Source: Sulfobacillus harzensis
Lineage (GTDB): Bacteria; Bacillota; Sulfobacillia; Sulfobacillales; Sulfobacillaceae
Direction of reading: 5' to 3'
Length of the DNA: 64,000 bases
NCBI RefSeq assembly: GCF_012933365.1
Contig: NZ_JABBVZ010000007.1
Location: 1 to 64,000 of the forward strand
Under the pieces are notes generated by a model. That model worked only from the letters and a program-made list of their open reading frames with translations, did no database searches and was not told the DNA's origin. A program made the translations under genes and the position numbers. Shown piece after piece: positions 25,713 to 34,210 of the stretch (the first letter of the stretch is position 1; every line of letters starts with the position of its first letter).

Positions 25713-26891
25713 TCACGGATTGTAAAAGTTGAAGACGTGAACCACGGTGGGTGTCGCACCTTTGAACTTCACAACGGTGTATCCATGGAGGCCGTCGCCG
25801 TGGGAGTCAAAGTTGTAGACCCCCTCAGAGCCGGGGAAGTTGCGCACCTGAAGCAACCCCTTGCGAATGGCGGAATGGTTGGTTCCGCTCTTTTTCACCA
25901 CTGCTGTAAGAACGCGCACAGCATCCCATGTATAGGACGAGTAGATGTCGGGTTTGACCCCGGGATACGCTTTCTCCAAAGCCTTGCCAAAGGTCACTGA
26001 GGTTGGATTCTGTCCATAAGCGTAGTCGGTGGTGCCGTAATCCCCGTTGAGGCTTGAGCCTAGCAATTTAATCACGGTGTTTGAGGTAATGGACGAGGAA
26101 CCCATGATGGTAGCGTTAAGCCCGAATTCCTTCACTTGTTTCAAGAAGATGGCAAGGTCAGATCCGTAGGTGAAATAGGTGGCGATGGCTTGAGGGTGGG
26201 CACTCTTGAGGGCGGTGACAATCGAGGTATAGTCGGTGGAATGGTTGGTGTAGCCCTCATCTTTGACCACCTGACCGCCGTAATGGGCAATCCATTTCTT
26301 CAGGTAAGTGTCACCCCCGGTGCCAAAGGCGTCGGTGGAGTGGACAATGGCGATTTTGGTCAACCCCAGCTTCTTGATTAAGTAATACGCCATGGTTCGC
26401 GCCGAGTAGCTGTCGTTAGGACGAAACCGGAAAATCCATGGGTCGTTTTCGTGGGTCAGTTGGGGATCTGTGCCCCCGATCAGCACTGGGATCCCCGACT
26501 GCTCGATCATGGGATTGATGGCCTGGACCTCCGTAGATCGAATTGGGCCGATGATGGCCAAGAGGTGGGGATACTGGGAGACTAACTTTTCGAACGCATT
26601 CACGGTTCCACTATTGGTGGTTTGATCATCTTCCACGATGAGCTTTAGGGGATGGCCATCGATACCGCCTTTGGCATTTATCTCCTGAATGGCGAGTTTC
26701 GCGCCGTCCACCTTTAGTTGTCCCGACGAAGCTCCCGAACCCGTCAACGCACTTACCATGCCAATTTCATAAGGCGCACTTCCGGAAGCGCTGCTCGAGC
26801 CGCCCCCACTGGCTGGGGAGCCGCAGGCTGCAGCGATGCACCCAACGGCACTGAGCAAGGTGATGGCAGCAAAGGATTTCTTTTGGTTCAT
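25713..26891 (-). CDS. livK: LivK-type substrate-binding lipoprotein
   Basis: The 392-residue protein has a lipoprotein signal with lipobox AAAC and a Gly/Ser-rich linker after the cysteine. The mature part is a type I periplasmic-binding fold: IGMVSALTGSGASSGQ, GAKLAIQEINAKGGI, LIVEDDQTTN and AIIGPIRSTEVQAINP. It should be anchored outside the membrane and deliver substrate to LivH/LivM. The residues that would tell amino acid from hydroxyacid or aromatic acid cannot be judged here. It is the first gene of the minus-strand operon. Confidence 0.92.
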   Translation of the reverse strand: MNQKKSFAAITLLSAVGCIAAACGSPASGGGSSSASGSAPYEIGMVSALTGSGASSGQLKVDGAKLAIQEINAKGGIDGHPLKLIVEDDQTTNSGTVNAFEKLVSQYPHLLAIIGPIRSTEVQAINPMIEQSGIPVLIGGTDPQLTHENDPWIFRFRPNDSYSARTMAYYLIKKLGLTKIAIVHSTDAFGTGGDTYLKKWIAHYGGQVVKDEGYTNHSTDYTSIVTALKSAHPQAIATYFTYGSDLAIFLKQVKEFGLNATIMGSSSITSNTVIKLLGSSLNGDYGTTDYAYGQNPTSVTFGKALEKAYPGVKPDIYSSYTWDAVRVLTAVVKKSGTNHSAIRKGLLQVRNFPGSEGVYNFDSHGDGLHGYTVVKFKGATPTVVHVFNFYNP

Positions 26892-26930
26892 GACATACCT
26901 CCTGCAGGGTTCATCTCAAGAGTTAGCATT

Positions 26931-26967
26931 TCACACGATCTATGTGATTGTTCAACACATAATCACA
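26931..26967. promoter_or_regulatory. Overlapping TGTGA/TCACA inverted repeats upstream of livK
   Basis: TCACA (26931-26935) pairs with TGTGA (26943-26947), and TGTGATT (26943-26949) pairs with AATCACA (26961-26967). A minus-strand TTGAAC / TGAAAT promoter candidate with a 16-base spacer (26955 to 26928) overlaps them. The site is placed to control livK, perhaps also the divergent enolase-family gene. Confidence 0.4.
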
Positions 26968-27014
26968 GAGTCCTCCCTGGATATGGCAAAAATGGAAAAA
27001 TTAAATTCTAGCCA

Positions 27015-27030
27015 GTATCTTTTGAGATAC
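27015..27030 (+). repeat. Small hairpin in the AT-rich leader of the enolase-family gene
   Basis: GTATCT and AGATAC form a perfect six-base stem around TTTG, in a markedly AT-rich stretch between livK and the plus-strand operon. A TACAAT hexamer overlaps its right arm and could be a -10 box, but no good -35 box is visible. Confidence 0.3.
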
Positions 27031-27146
27031 AATGGAATCAGGAAAAAAGCAGGAAATCGCGGTATCGATAGCAAAATTAGAGATTGTTGCGTTTTATCAG
27101 ATGACACGAGCAAGAAGAGGGCCGGAACAGCGCGAGGAGGTCTGGG

Positions 27147-28271
27147 ATGAAAATCCGGAACATTCGAACCATCCCCCTTCGTTATCGTGGGGAACATTTG
27201 GACAAGGATGCGCTGGCGATGAAAATGGGTGCCGAGCATCCCATGGATGTGCTGATTGTGGAGGTGGAGAGCGACGACGGCCGCGTGGGGCGGGGAGAGT
27301 GCTACGCCTACGGCGCCCTTTCGTCGGTCTCGACCATCATCCAAGAGCTGCTGGCCCCGCTGGTGCTTGGCCGCGACCCACGGGCCACGACTGCGCTCTG
27401 GGAGCGAATGTATCAAGTCAACTTTCGTCTGGGCAGGCGGGGACTGTTAATGTGCGCGCTCAGCGGAGTGGACACCGCCTGTTGGGATTTGGCGGCCCAG
27501 GATGCGGGCGTTCCTCTATGGAAGTTCCTTGGTGGGGAGCGGGAGGTTATGCCGGCTTACGTGACTGGGGGGTATTATCGCCCGGGCAAGGGGCTCGAGG
27601 AGCTTCGTGAGGAGGTCCGTCAAGTCGTAACCCGCGGATTTCGCGGAATGAAGCTGAAAATTGGCGGAATTGACCGCGCCGACGATGTGCGTCGCCTGGA
27701 AGTGGTTCGCGAAGAGGGCGGCGACGGATTCTTCCTTGGGGTCGATGCCAACAATGCCCTGACCTACCCTGAAGCGTTGTGGTGGGGGCGGCAGTTGGAA
27801 GCGCTGGGGGTTGACTTCTTTGAGGAACCGATTCCCACGGATCAGCCGGCGCTCTCGGCTCGACTTGCTCGGGATCTCGACGTGGCCATTGCCGGATACG
27901 AGACGGAAACAAGTCTCTATGGCATGCGAGACCTCATCGTGGCAGGTGCCGTCGATATTGTGCAGGCCGACTGCATCTGGGCTGGCGGGATTACCGAGGT
28001 GCGGCGCATCGCTGATTTGGGGCGCGCATTCGGCCTCCCCTTTATCCCGCACTACTCTGCAGGGGCGTTGGCCTTGGTCGCCAACTTGCACCTCGCGGCG
28101 GCCACGCCCGGAGCCGCTTGGCAGGAACTCCATCTTCGCACCAATCCCCTAAGGGACGAGTTGCTAACCGAGCCGCTTAAGGTGGTTGACGGTCAATTGC
28201 GGCTGCCCTCAGGTCCGGGACTCGGGGTCACATTGAATCCTGATACCATTGAAAAGTATCGGGTGGATTAA
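27147..28271 (+). CDS. Enolase-superfamily (mandelate racemase/sugar-acid dehydratase) protein
   Basis: This 374-residue protein shows the barrel lysines in MKLKIGG, metal ligands in VDANNA, FFEEPIPTD and AGYETET, and a candidate catalytic histidine in FIPHYSAGA. The family abstracts a proton next to a carboxylate; most genomic relatives in such settings are sugar-acid dehydratases. The substrate cannot be read directly. GAGGAGG precedes the ATG. An FAH protein, hydroxypyruvate isomerase and tartronate semialdehyde reductase follow, suggesting breakdown towards glycerate. Confidence 0.87.
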   Translation: MKIRNIRTIPLRYRGEHLDKDALAMKMGAEHPMDVLIVEVESDDGRVGRGECYAYGALSSVSTIIQELLAPLVLGRDPRATTALWERMYQVNFRLGRRGLLMCALSGVDTACWDLAAQDAGVPLWKFLGGEREVMPAYVTGGYYRPGKGLEELREEVRQVVTRGFRGMKLKIGGIDRADDVRRLEVVREEGGDGFFLGVDANNALTYPEALWWGRQLEALGVDFFEEPIPTDQPALSARLARDLDVAIAGYETETSLYGMRDLIVAGAVDIVQADCIWAGGITEVRRIADLGRAFGLPFIPHYSAGALALVANLHLAAATPGAAWQELHLRTNPLRDELLTEPLKVVDGQLRLPSGPGLGVTLNPDTIEKYRVD

Positions 28272-28321
28272 CGGCGAGGCCAAATCCGAACACCTTTGAA
28301 ATGCCCTGAAGGAGGGATTTG

Positions 28322-29179
28322 ATGCGTTGGGGAACGATTAGGCTGGAGGATGGGACGCCGTCGGCCGCCTTATGTCAAGACGGCAAGGTAGTGTCGGTTG
28401 TGGGGTTGAACGCGATTTCGCATCGCTCCTTTCCGACGGAGTTGGAGGCAATCATTACGGCGGATGTTGCCGGGGCAATCATAAGTGAAGCCGTCAAGAG
28501 CGATGCGTTCCTCCGGATAGGAATCGAGGAGAATGCAGTTCATGTCTTAGCCCCCCTGACCAAACCCGAGCGGATTGTGGGTATCGGCCTCAACTATGGT
28601 GCCCACGCACACGACTTGGATGAAAAAGTCCCAGAGGAGCCGGCAACCTTTCTGAAGCCCCAAGCCAGCATTATAGGTCCCGGCGATGTTATTCGCATTC
28701 CGCGTGTTTCGAAGCGCACGACTGCCGAGGCGGAGGTAGCGCTGGTCTTCTCCAGGTCATGCAAGGATGTCTCAAGCGATCGTTGGCAGCAAGTGGTGTT
28801 TGGAATGGTGCCAGTTCTGGACATGACCACCGAGGATATCTTGCGGAGAAACCCGCGCTTTCTCACGCGGTCCAAAGGCTATGACAGCTTCTTTTCCTTC
28901 GGCCCATGGATCGCCACGTTAGACGAGTTTACGCGCCTTGACACGATCCGGGTGCAGACCGTGGTTAACGGCGAGATTCGAGCCGAAAATCAGGTGTCGG
29001 GCATGACTTACGGGCTCGCGGAATTAGTGGAATTTATCACCACCGGGTCCACCATTGGCGCAAGCGCCATTTTGTCCACGGGAACACCGGGTGCGGCGCC
29101 CATCGCAGCCGGAGATGTCGTGGAGGCTCGGGTCGAGGGTTTTCCCGCGTTGCTCAACCCGGTGGAGGATGCCTTGTAA
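28322..29179 (+). CDS. FAH-family hydrolase/isomerase
   Basis: This 285-residue FAH-superfamily protein keeps GIGLNYGAHA, FLKPQASIIGPGD, the metal-binding E-x-E in AEAEVAL and a downstream LDMTTEDIL. It resembles the 2-hydroxyhepta-2,4-diene-1,7-dioate isomerase and acylpyruvase branch. It probably processes the 2-keto-3-deoxy acid made by the enolase-family gene (inference). The ATG at 28322 follows AAGGAGGGA; a TTG directly precedes it. Confidence 0.83.
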   Translation: MRWGTIRLEDGTPSAALCQDGKVVSVVGLNAISHRSFPTELEAIITADVAGAIISEAVKSDAFLRIGIEENAVHVLAPLTKPERIVGIGLNYGAHAHDLDEKVPEEPATFLKPQASIIGPGDVIRIPRVSKRTTAEAEVALVFSRSCKDVSSDRWQQVVFGMVPVLDMTTEDILRRNPRFLTRSKGYDSFFSFGPWIATLDEFTRLDTIRVQTVVNGEIRAENQVSGMTYGLAELVEFITTGSTIGASAILSTGTPGAAPIAAGDVVEARVEGFPALLNPVEDAL

Positions 29180-29218
29180 GGGAGACGGTGGGATCGTAAA
29201 GGGGAGGGATAGGATGCG

Positions 29219-30010
29219 ATGTTAAAGTTCGATGCCAACCTTACCATGCTGTATGGCGAGGTGCCGTTTCTCGATCGGTTTGATCGCGCGCGGCGCTCGG
29301 GATTTCGCGCCGTGGAGTTCCTGTTTCCCTATGATTACGCGGTCGAGGATGTGGCCAAAGCCCAACGGGACGCGGGTGTTGAGGTGGTTCTGATGAATTC
29401 TCCGGCCGGCAATTGGTCGCACGGCGAACGCGGAGTCGCCGGGTTGCCCGGCCGGGAGCAGGAGTTCCGTGAGGGATTTGAGGCAGCGATGGCCTATGCC
29501 GCCGCACTTGGCTGCCGTCAGATTAATTGCTTGGCCGGCATTATCCCCCCGGAGGTGGAGCTTCAGGCGGTGGAGTCGGTGATGGTTGAGAACATCCGCC
29601 ATGTGGCTGATTGGGCTCAACGGCTTGGCGCTAAGATTTTGATTGAACCCATCAACACCCGCGATATCGCAGGGTTTGCCATTACCACCACGTCTCAGGC
29701 TCACCGGCTTCTTGAAGCCATTGGGGCGGATAATGTGGCCATCCAATACGATGTCTATCACGCCCAGCGCATGCAGGGAGAACTCACGGAAACCTTCCGG
29801 ACCTTTCAGCCATGGATTGCCCATCTGCAAATCGCCGACAATCCCGGCAGGCACGAGCCAGGGACAGGGGAGATTAACTATCCATTTCTCTTTCGGGAAA
29901 TTGAACGAGCGGGATATCAGGGCTATATCGGACTCGAATACAACCCTTCGGCAGGAACCGAGCAGAGCCTCGATTGGATGCGGGCTTTAAATATGGGAGG
30001 TAGACGATGA
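29219..30010 (+). CDS. hyi: Hydroxypyruvate isomerase (Hyi)
   Basis: This 263-residue TIM-barrel isomerase matches E. coli Hyi closely: FDANLTMLYGEVPFLDRF, VEFLFPYDY, GLPGREQEFREG, ILIEPINTRDIAGF, IQYDVYHAQRMQGELT and HLQIADNPGRHEPGTGEINY. It interconverts hydroxypyruvate and tartronate semialdehyde. The related 2-oxotetronate isomerase OtnI is the main alternative, but the LIEPIN and QIADNP forms favour Hyi. Its stop overlaps the start of the tartronate semialdehyde reductase gene, which uses the product. Confidence 0.9.
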   Translation: MLKFDANLTMLYGEVPFLDRFDRARRSGFRAVEFLFPYDYAVEDVAKAQRDAGVEVVLMNSPAGNWSHGERGVAGLPGREQEFREGFEAAMAYAAALGCRQINCLAGIIPPEVELQAVESVMVENIRHVADWAQRLGAKILIEPINTRDIAGFAITTTSQAHRLLEAIGADNVAIQYDVYHAQRMQGELTETFRTFQPWIAHLQIADNPGRHEPGTGEINYPFLFREIERAGYQGYIGLEYNPSAGTEQSLDWMRALNMGGRR

Positions 30011-30891
30011 CAGAGCGGATTGGATTCATCGGCCTTGGGGTAATGGGAAAGCCCATGGCAATGAATCTCTTAAAGGACGGATGGACTCTCTACGTGCATA
30101 ACCGTACGCGAAGCCGCGCTGAAGAACTGGCCGAGCGTGGGGCGACGATCATGGACTCCCCGCGTCAGGTAGCGGAGGCGAGTGACATCATCATCACCAT
30201 GGTGCCTGACACCCCCGATGCGGAGGCGGTCTATTTCGGCCCCGACGGCGTGTTAACGGGCGCCCGCCCGGGTCATTTGTACATCGATATGAGCACGGTC
30301 ACTCCCGCCTTTGCCCGGCGTTTGGCGGAGGCAGCCGGACGTCAGGGGGGTGACGCCTTGGATGCCCCTGTATCCGGCGGCGACGTGGGAGCGCGCGAAG
30401 GGACGCTATCCATTATGGTGGGCGGTTCTGAAGCTGCATTTAGCCGTGCCATGCCGATCTTCCGCACGCTCGGAAAAAATATTGTGCGCATGGGGGAGGC
30501 GGGGGCCGGGCAAATCACCAAAGCGTGCAATCAGGTGGTGGTGGCTTTGACCATTGAAGCCGTTGCCGAAGGACTCACATTGGCTGAGCGCGCCGGTATC
30601 GACCCCGCGCGAGTCCGACAAGCGCTGGCGGGTGGTTTGGCGGACAGCCGAATTCTTGGGCTGCATGGCCAACGCATGTTGGAGCAGCGCTTTCAACCCG
30701 GATTCCGGGTGCGGCTCCATCAGAAGGATTTAGGCATCGCGTTGGATGCCGCCGACAGCGTGGGTCTCGCATTGCCGCACACAGCCCTGGCGCGGGAACA
30801 TATGAAGCAACTGGTGCGCCAAGGCCATGGCGACTTGGACCACTCCGCGCTCATTCTCAGTTTGACGGCTGACACTGACGCATCTGAGTGA
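30007..30891 (+). CDS. garR: 2-hydroxy-3-oxopropionate (tartronate semialdehyde) reductase
   Basis: This 294-residue beta-hydroxyacid dehydrogenase has FIGLGVMGKPMAMNL (NAD motif), DAPVSGGDVGAREGTLSIMV, and the catalytic lysine in QITKACNQ. It reduces tartronate semialdehyde to glycerate. The ATGA overlap with hyi supports a two-step hydroxypyruvate-to-glycerate route. A related family member at 31752 is more LtnD-like. Confidence 0.9.
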   Translation: MTERIGFIGLGVMGKPMAMNLLKDGWTLYVHNRTRSRAEELAERGATIMDSPRQVAEASDIIITMVPDTPDAEAVYFGPDGVLTGARPGHLYIDMSTVTPAFARRLAEAAGRQGGDALDAPVSGGDVGAREGTLSIMVGGSEAAFSRAMPIFRTLGKNIVRMGEAGAGQITKACNQVVVALTIEAVAEGLTLAERAGIDPARVRQALAGGLADSRILGLHGQRMLEQRFQPGFRVRLHQKDLGIALDAADSVGLALPHTALAREHMKQLVRQGHGDLDHSALILSLTADTDASE

Positions 30892-30898
30892 TTCGTCG

Positions 30899-31642
30899 CT
30901 ATAACGAGACTCCGGCGTCAACGACCACAACTTGCCCGGTCATGCTGGTGGTTTCCACCAAGGCGATGACTTGGTTGGCGACATCGTCCAGGGTGGGAAT
31001 GGTGTGAAGCGGCGAGTTCTTGAGAAAGGAAGCAATGGTGGCAGGGTTGTGACCTCGGCTCCAACGGGTATCCAAGAGGCCGGGTGCGACGCTGTTGACC
31101 AGAATTTCTGGAGCTAGAGCCTTGGCGAGAACGCGGGTCATATGAATGACGCTAGCCTTCGAGGCGCAATAAGGGAGGCTGGATCCTTGAGCACGCAGGC
31201 CGGCAACGGACGAGATGGTGACGATTCGACCGCCGCCGCGCATTTTCATCTGGGCGGCGGCGCGGCGGGCGGTAAGCCACGTACCCTTCACATTGACATC
31301 GAAGACATGCTCCCAGTCCTCTTCACTGACGCCGTCCAAATCACCGAAGTCCCGAAAGACGGTGGTGCCGGCGTTGGCAATAAGAATGTCGACGCCGCCG
31401 CTTTGCTCGGCAATGGTCTCAAACATTCTATTCACATCGGCTGATTGACTCACATCGGCCTGCACAGTAAACGCCGTTCCGCCCGCCGTGCGGATGGACT
31501 CAGCGGTGTCCTCGGCATCTTGGGCGGAACGACTATAGTTCACCCAAACGATGGCGCCCCGTTGGGCCAAAGATTCCGACATGACCCGCCCAAGACCTGT
31601 ACCACCGCCGGTTACCAGGGCAACTTTTTGGGAAATATCCAT
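30899..31642 (-). CDS. Short-chain dehydrogenase (FabG-like SDR)
   Basis: This 247-residue SDR has VTGGGTGLGRV, IANAGT, ISSVAGLR with the catalytic serine region, YCASK and the C-terminal GQVVVVDAGVSL. It is read opposite to garR and ends just after it. The ATG at 31642 follows AAGGAGGAT; codons further upstream add a tail of no recognisable fold. The substrate is unknown, although the neighbours suggest a hydroxyacid or polyol. Confidence 0.87.
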   Translation of the reverse strand: MDISQKVALVTGGGTGLGRVMSESLAQRGAIVWVNYSRSAQDAEDTAESIRTAGGTAFTVQADVSQSADVNRMFETIAEQSGGVDILIANAGTTVFRDFGDLDGVSEEDWEHVFDVNVKGTWLTARRAAAQMKMRGGGRIVTISSVAGLRAQGSSLPYCASKASVIHMTRVLAKALAPEILVNSVAPGLLDTRWSRGHNPATIASFLKNSPLHTIPTLDDVANQVIALVETTSMTGQVVVVDAGVSL

Positions 31643-31751
31643 GGGATCCTCCTTAATTTGGAATGTTTGGAAGGAATTCCAGTTTAGTGTAACACGAACT
31701 GATGATGGGAACTGATGAATCCTCAACGCATCCGAGAAAGGAGTAGTGGTT

Positions 31752-32627
31752 ATGCGGATCGGATGGATTGGCGCGGGAGCGATGGGCTTCCCCATGGTTC
31801 AGGCACTGTTGGACAAAGGATGGACAGTCAAAGTCTATGATGTGAAACCGGAACCTATCCATGCCTTGGCCCGTGAGGGGGCGATTGGACTCAACACCGT
31901 TAACGGGGAATTTGCCGATGTGCAAGCGCTTGGCCTCATGGTGCAGAACTTTTCCCAGTGCCGAGATGTCTTGCTTAATCAAGGAGTGATCGAGCAATTA
32001 CGGCCAGGAACGCTGCTCGCAGTGTTCAGCACCATTGGTCCGGCCGCGGCCGAAACAGTCGCATCGTGGGCGGAGCCGCAAAAGGTGCGGGTCTTGGATG
32101 CGCCTGTCAGCGGGGGCCCCCGACGTGCCCGAGGGCATCTGTCCATGATGTACAGCGGGGCGCCCGAGACCATCGAGCAGGCCCAGCCGCTCATGGAGGC
32201 GCTGGCGGACACCAGATATCATGTAGGTGACCGTGTTGGGCAAGGGCAGGCGGTGAAGACAATTAACCAACTCTTGGCTGGCGTTCACATTGCGGTTTCT
32301 GCTGAGGCGTTGACACTCGCGGAGAAAATGGGAATGAACCCGGAATTGGTGTTGGATGTTGTGTCTCAAAGCGCGGGAAGCTCCTGGATGTTTAAGGATC
32401 GGGCCCCGCGCATGCTCCACCGTGACTATCAGCCTCCCAAGAGCGCGCTGGCCATTTTTGTGAAGGATTTAGGCATCGTTCAGGAGGCCGCTCAATCCGT
32501 GGGCATGCCGCTCATCTTGGCATCGTCGGCCTTTCAACTGTTTCAAAGCGGAGCGAGCCGGGGGATGGCGCATCTGGATGACTCCTCTGTGGTTGACGTA
32601 TACCGCAGCCTGGCCGGTCTGGAATAG
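31752..32627 (+). CDS. LtnD-like 2-hydroxyacid (L-threonate-type) dehydrogenase
   Basis: This 291-residue beta-hydroxyacid dehydrogenase carries WIGAGAMGFPM, DAPVSGGPRRARGHLSMM, the catalytic lysine in AVKTINQLLAGVHIA, and SSWMFKDRAPRML followed by AIFVKDLGIV, a combination I associate with LtnD. LtnD oxidises L-threonate (or D-glycerate-like acids) at C2. That would fit the tetronate kinase at 9.8-11.0 kb, though it is far away. The ATG at 31752 lies eight bases from AAAGGAG; a GTG at 31746 is closer. Confidence 0.82.
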   Translation: MRIGWIGAGAMGFPMVQALLDKGWTVKVYDVKPEPIHALAREGAIGLNTVNGEFADVQALGLMVQNFSQCRDVLLNQGVIEQLRPGTLLAVFSTIGPAAAETVASWAEPQKVRVLDAPVSGGPRRARGHLSMMYSGAPETIEQAQPLMEALADTRYHVGDRVGQGQAVKTINQLLAGVHIAVSAEALTLAEKMGMNPELVLDVVSQSAGSSWMFKDRAPRMLHRDYQPPKSALAIFVKDLGIVQEAAQSVGMPLILASSAFQLFQSGASRGMAHLDDSSVVDVYRSLAGLE

Positions 32628-32637
32628 CTCAAAATGG

Positions 32638-32675
32638 GCAAAGGAGAACCGGGGCAGGCCCGGGTCCTCCTTTGC
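32638..32675. terminator. Bidirectional terminator hairpin between convergent genes
   Basis: GCAAAGGAG (32638-32646) pairs with CTCCTTTGC (32667-32675), and the stem continues inward with ACC/GGT after one mismatch. A short T run follows on the plus strand, and AAAA precedes the stem, giving a T run on the minus strand. It separates the LtnD-like gene from the convergent MFS gene. Confidence 0.65.
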
Positions 32676-32683
32676 GAGGTGTT

Positions 32684-33961
32684 TTACGAGACGGTAGTGG
32701 CGGGAGTTTCGCGGGTGACGGGCCCACGGGTTCTTAACGTGAAGAGCAGTCCCCCAGCAACCAAAAGGGCGATGGTGAGAAACACCAGGCCGGCGAAGGT
32801 GGTGCCGGTGGCGGTGATAAGGGCGCCGACCACATAGGGGCCGAAGAAACCGCCGAGATTGCCGATGCCGTTGATGAGACCGTTGGTGGGACCCAAGGCG
32901 TCCTCGGCGACGATGAGCGGCGGCAACGTCCAAAAGACGCCCACATACGGCAGCATGAATCCCTCGGTGAGAATCAAGAAAATAACCGAGAGGAAGATTA
33001 TCTGCGTCGTGAGCGCCGAGAGAATCAACATGATGCCTCCAAAGATCAGCGGCAAGGCGGTTTGGGCCCGACGCTCCAGGGTGCGGTCGGAGTGATTGGC
33101 GTTAATCCACATGAAGATCACGGCTGCCACATAGGGGAGCGCCGTCAGCAGCCCGGTGGCTGTAAAACCAGTCTTGGTCACATCCTTAATGACGGTCGGG
33201 AGCCACAGGCTAAAGCCGTAAAATCCCACTTGCACAAGGAAGTAGACCGCCACCAGCAGCCAAATCCGGCCATTGGAGAAGGCGGCCCGCCAGTTGTTGG
33301 CTGAGGGTTGGTATCGGCTGGTGTCTTCGGCGAACTTGGCGCGAAGATAGTCACGTTCCTCGGGGGAAATGAATTTTGCCGTTTCGGGGGAGTCATCCAC
33401 CGTCCACCACCAAATGGCGGCCCAGATAAAAGGCGGGATGCCTTCGAAAATAAATAGGTAGCGCCAACTCATGTGGGCGACGATGGCTCCTGAAATGGGG
33501 GCCATGATGATGGCTGCGACCGGCAGACAAAACATCCAGTACATGTTGGCCCGAGCGCGTTCTTCGATCGGAAACCAACGGGCCAACAAAATGAGCGTGG
33601 CGGGCCACACGCCGCCTTCTGCGACACCGAGCAGGAAGCGGACGATGAGCAATTCGGCTTCATTGGATACGAGCCCCGTCAGGATGGCAAAAACGCCCCA
33701 GACCAAGAGCGCATAGAACACAAACTTCTTGGCGCTGATACGGCTGGCGAACCAGCCTCCCGGCACTTGCAGGAACAGATAACCGAAGAAAAATATGCCA
33801 CCGGCCAGGCCGGCAATAGCGGCGGAAATGTGCAGACTTTTCTCCATCCCGCTAAATCCGAATCCGACGTTGATGCGGTCCATATAGGCGATGGTGTACA
33901 TCAAGAATGCGATCGGTACGATGCGGCGCCAACGGACTCGCGGGACTGCGGCTGCTTCCAT
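32684..33961 (-). CDS. MFS transporter, ACS family (sugar acid/tartrate-type)
   Basis: The 425-residue protein has about twelve hydrophobic segments and the ACS-family opening AYMDRINVGFGFSGMEKSLHIS. Further landmarks are GYLFLQVPGGWFASRISAK, LGVAEGGVWPATLILLARWFP and YGFSLWLPTVIKDVT. The family imports organic anions such as hexuronates, galactonate or tartrate with protons. The ATG at 33961 follows AGGAGGTG. It is divergent from the LacI gene, and a sister transporter lies beyond that regulator. Confidence 0.88.
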   Translation of the reverse strand: MEAAAVPRVRWRRIVPIAFLMYTIAYMDRINVGFGFSGMEKSLHISAAIAGLAGGIFFFGYLFLQVPGGWFASRISAKKFVFYALLVWGVFAILTGLVSNEAELLIVRFLLGVAEGGVWPATLILLARWFPIEERARANMYWMFCLPVAAIIMAPISGAIVAHMSWRYLFIFEGIPPFIWAAIWWWTVDDSPETAKFISPEERDYLRAKFAEDTSRYQPSANNWRAAFSNGRIWLLVAVYFLVQVGFYGFSLWLPTVIKDVTKTGFTATGLLTALPYVAAVIFMWINANHSDRTLERRAQTALPLIFGGIMLILSALTTQIIFLSVIFLILTEGFMLPYVGVFWTLPPLIVAEDALGPTNGLINGIGNLGGFFGPYVVGALITATGTTFAGLVFLTIALLVAGGLLFTLRTRGPVTRETPATTVS

Positions 33962-34146
33962 GCACGACACCTCCTCAGGTTTTAAAGGACTGTTCGCTGC
34001 GGATTGTGATAATTCCTCCTAATCAAGCAATTTATATGTGAAAAATCACCACAAAAATGATAAAAAGTTGCGCGAACGAAGGCGCAGGGCGACAACGCCT
34101 AAGGATCACCGGGCAGAGCTTTGAAGAAAAAGTTGTCCGATATATA

Positions 34147-34173
34147 CTGACATCCCTGAATTTAGCGTATAAT
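34147..34173 (+). promoter_or_regulatory. Predicted promoter of the LacI-family gene
   Basis: A perfect TATAAT (34168-34173) has CTGACA (34147-34152) upstream with a short 15-base spacer. An ATG at 34172 that would lengthen the protein overlaps the -10 box, so translation must begin further downstream. Confidence 0.5.
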
Positions 34174-34184
34174 GGAATCGTTTT

Positions 34185-34200
34185 CGGAAATCGGTTTCGG
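34185..34200. promoter_or_regulatory. LacI-type operator candidate
   Basis: The 16-base CGGAAATCGGTTTCGG is palindromic at 12 of 16 positions with a central CG, the usual LacI-family operator form. It sits just downstream of the predicted transcription start, suggesting autorepression. Control of the divergent MFS gene is also possible. Confidence 0.4.
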
Positions 34201-34210
34201 GGGGATTTGG

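Noticed and set aside
34008-34022. Strong AGGAGGAATT site on the minus strand upstream of the MFS gene, suggesting a leader peptide
   Set aside because: No ATG, GTG or TTG occurs at a usable distance after it.
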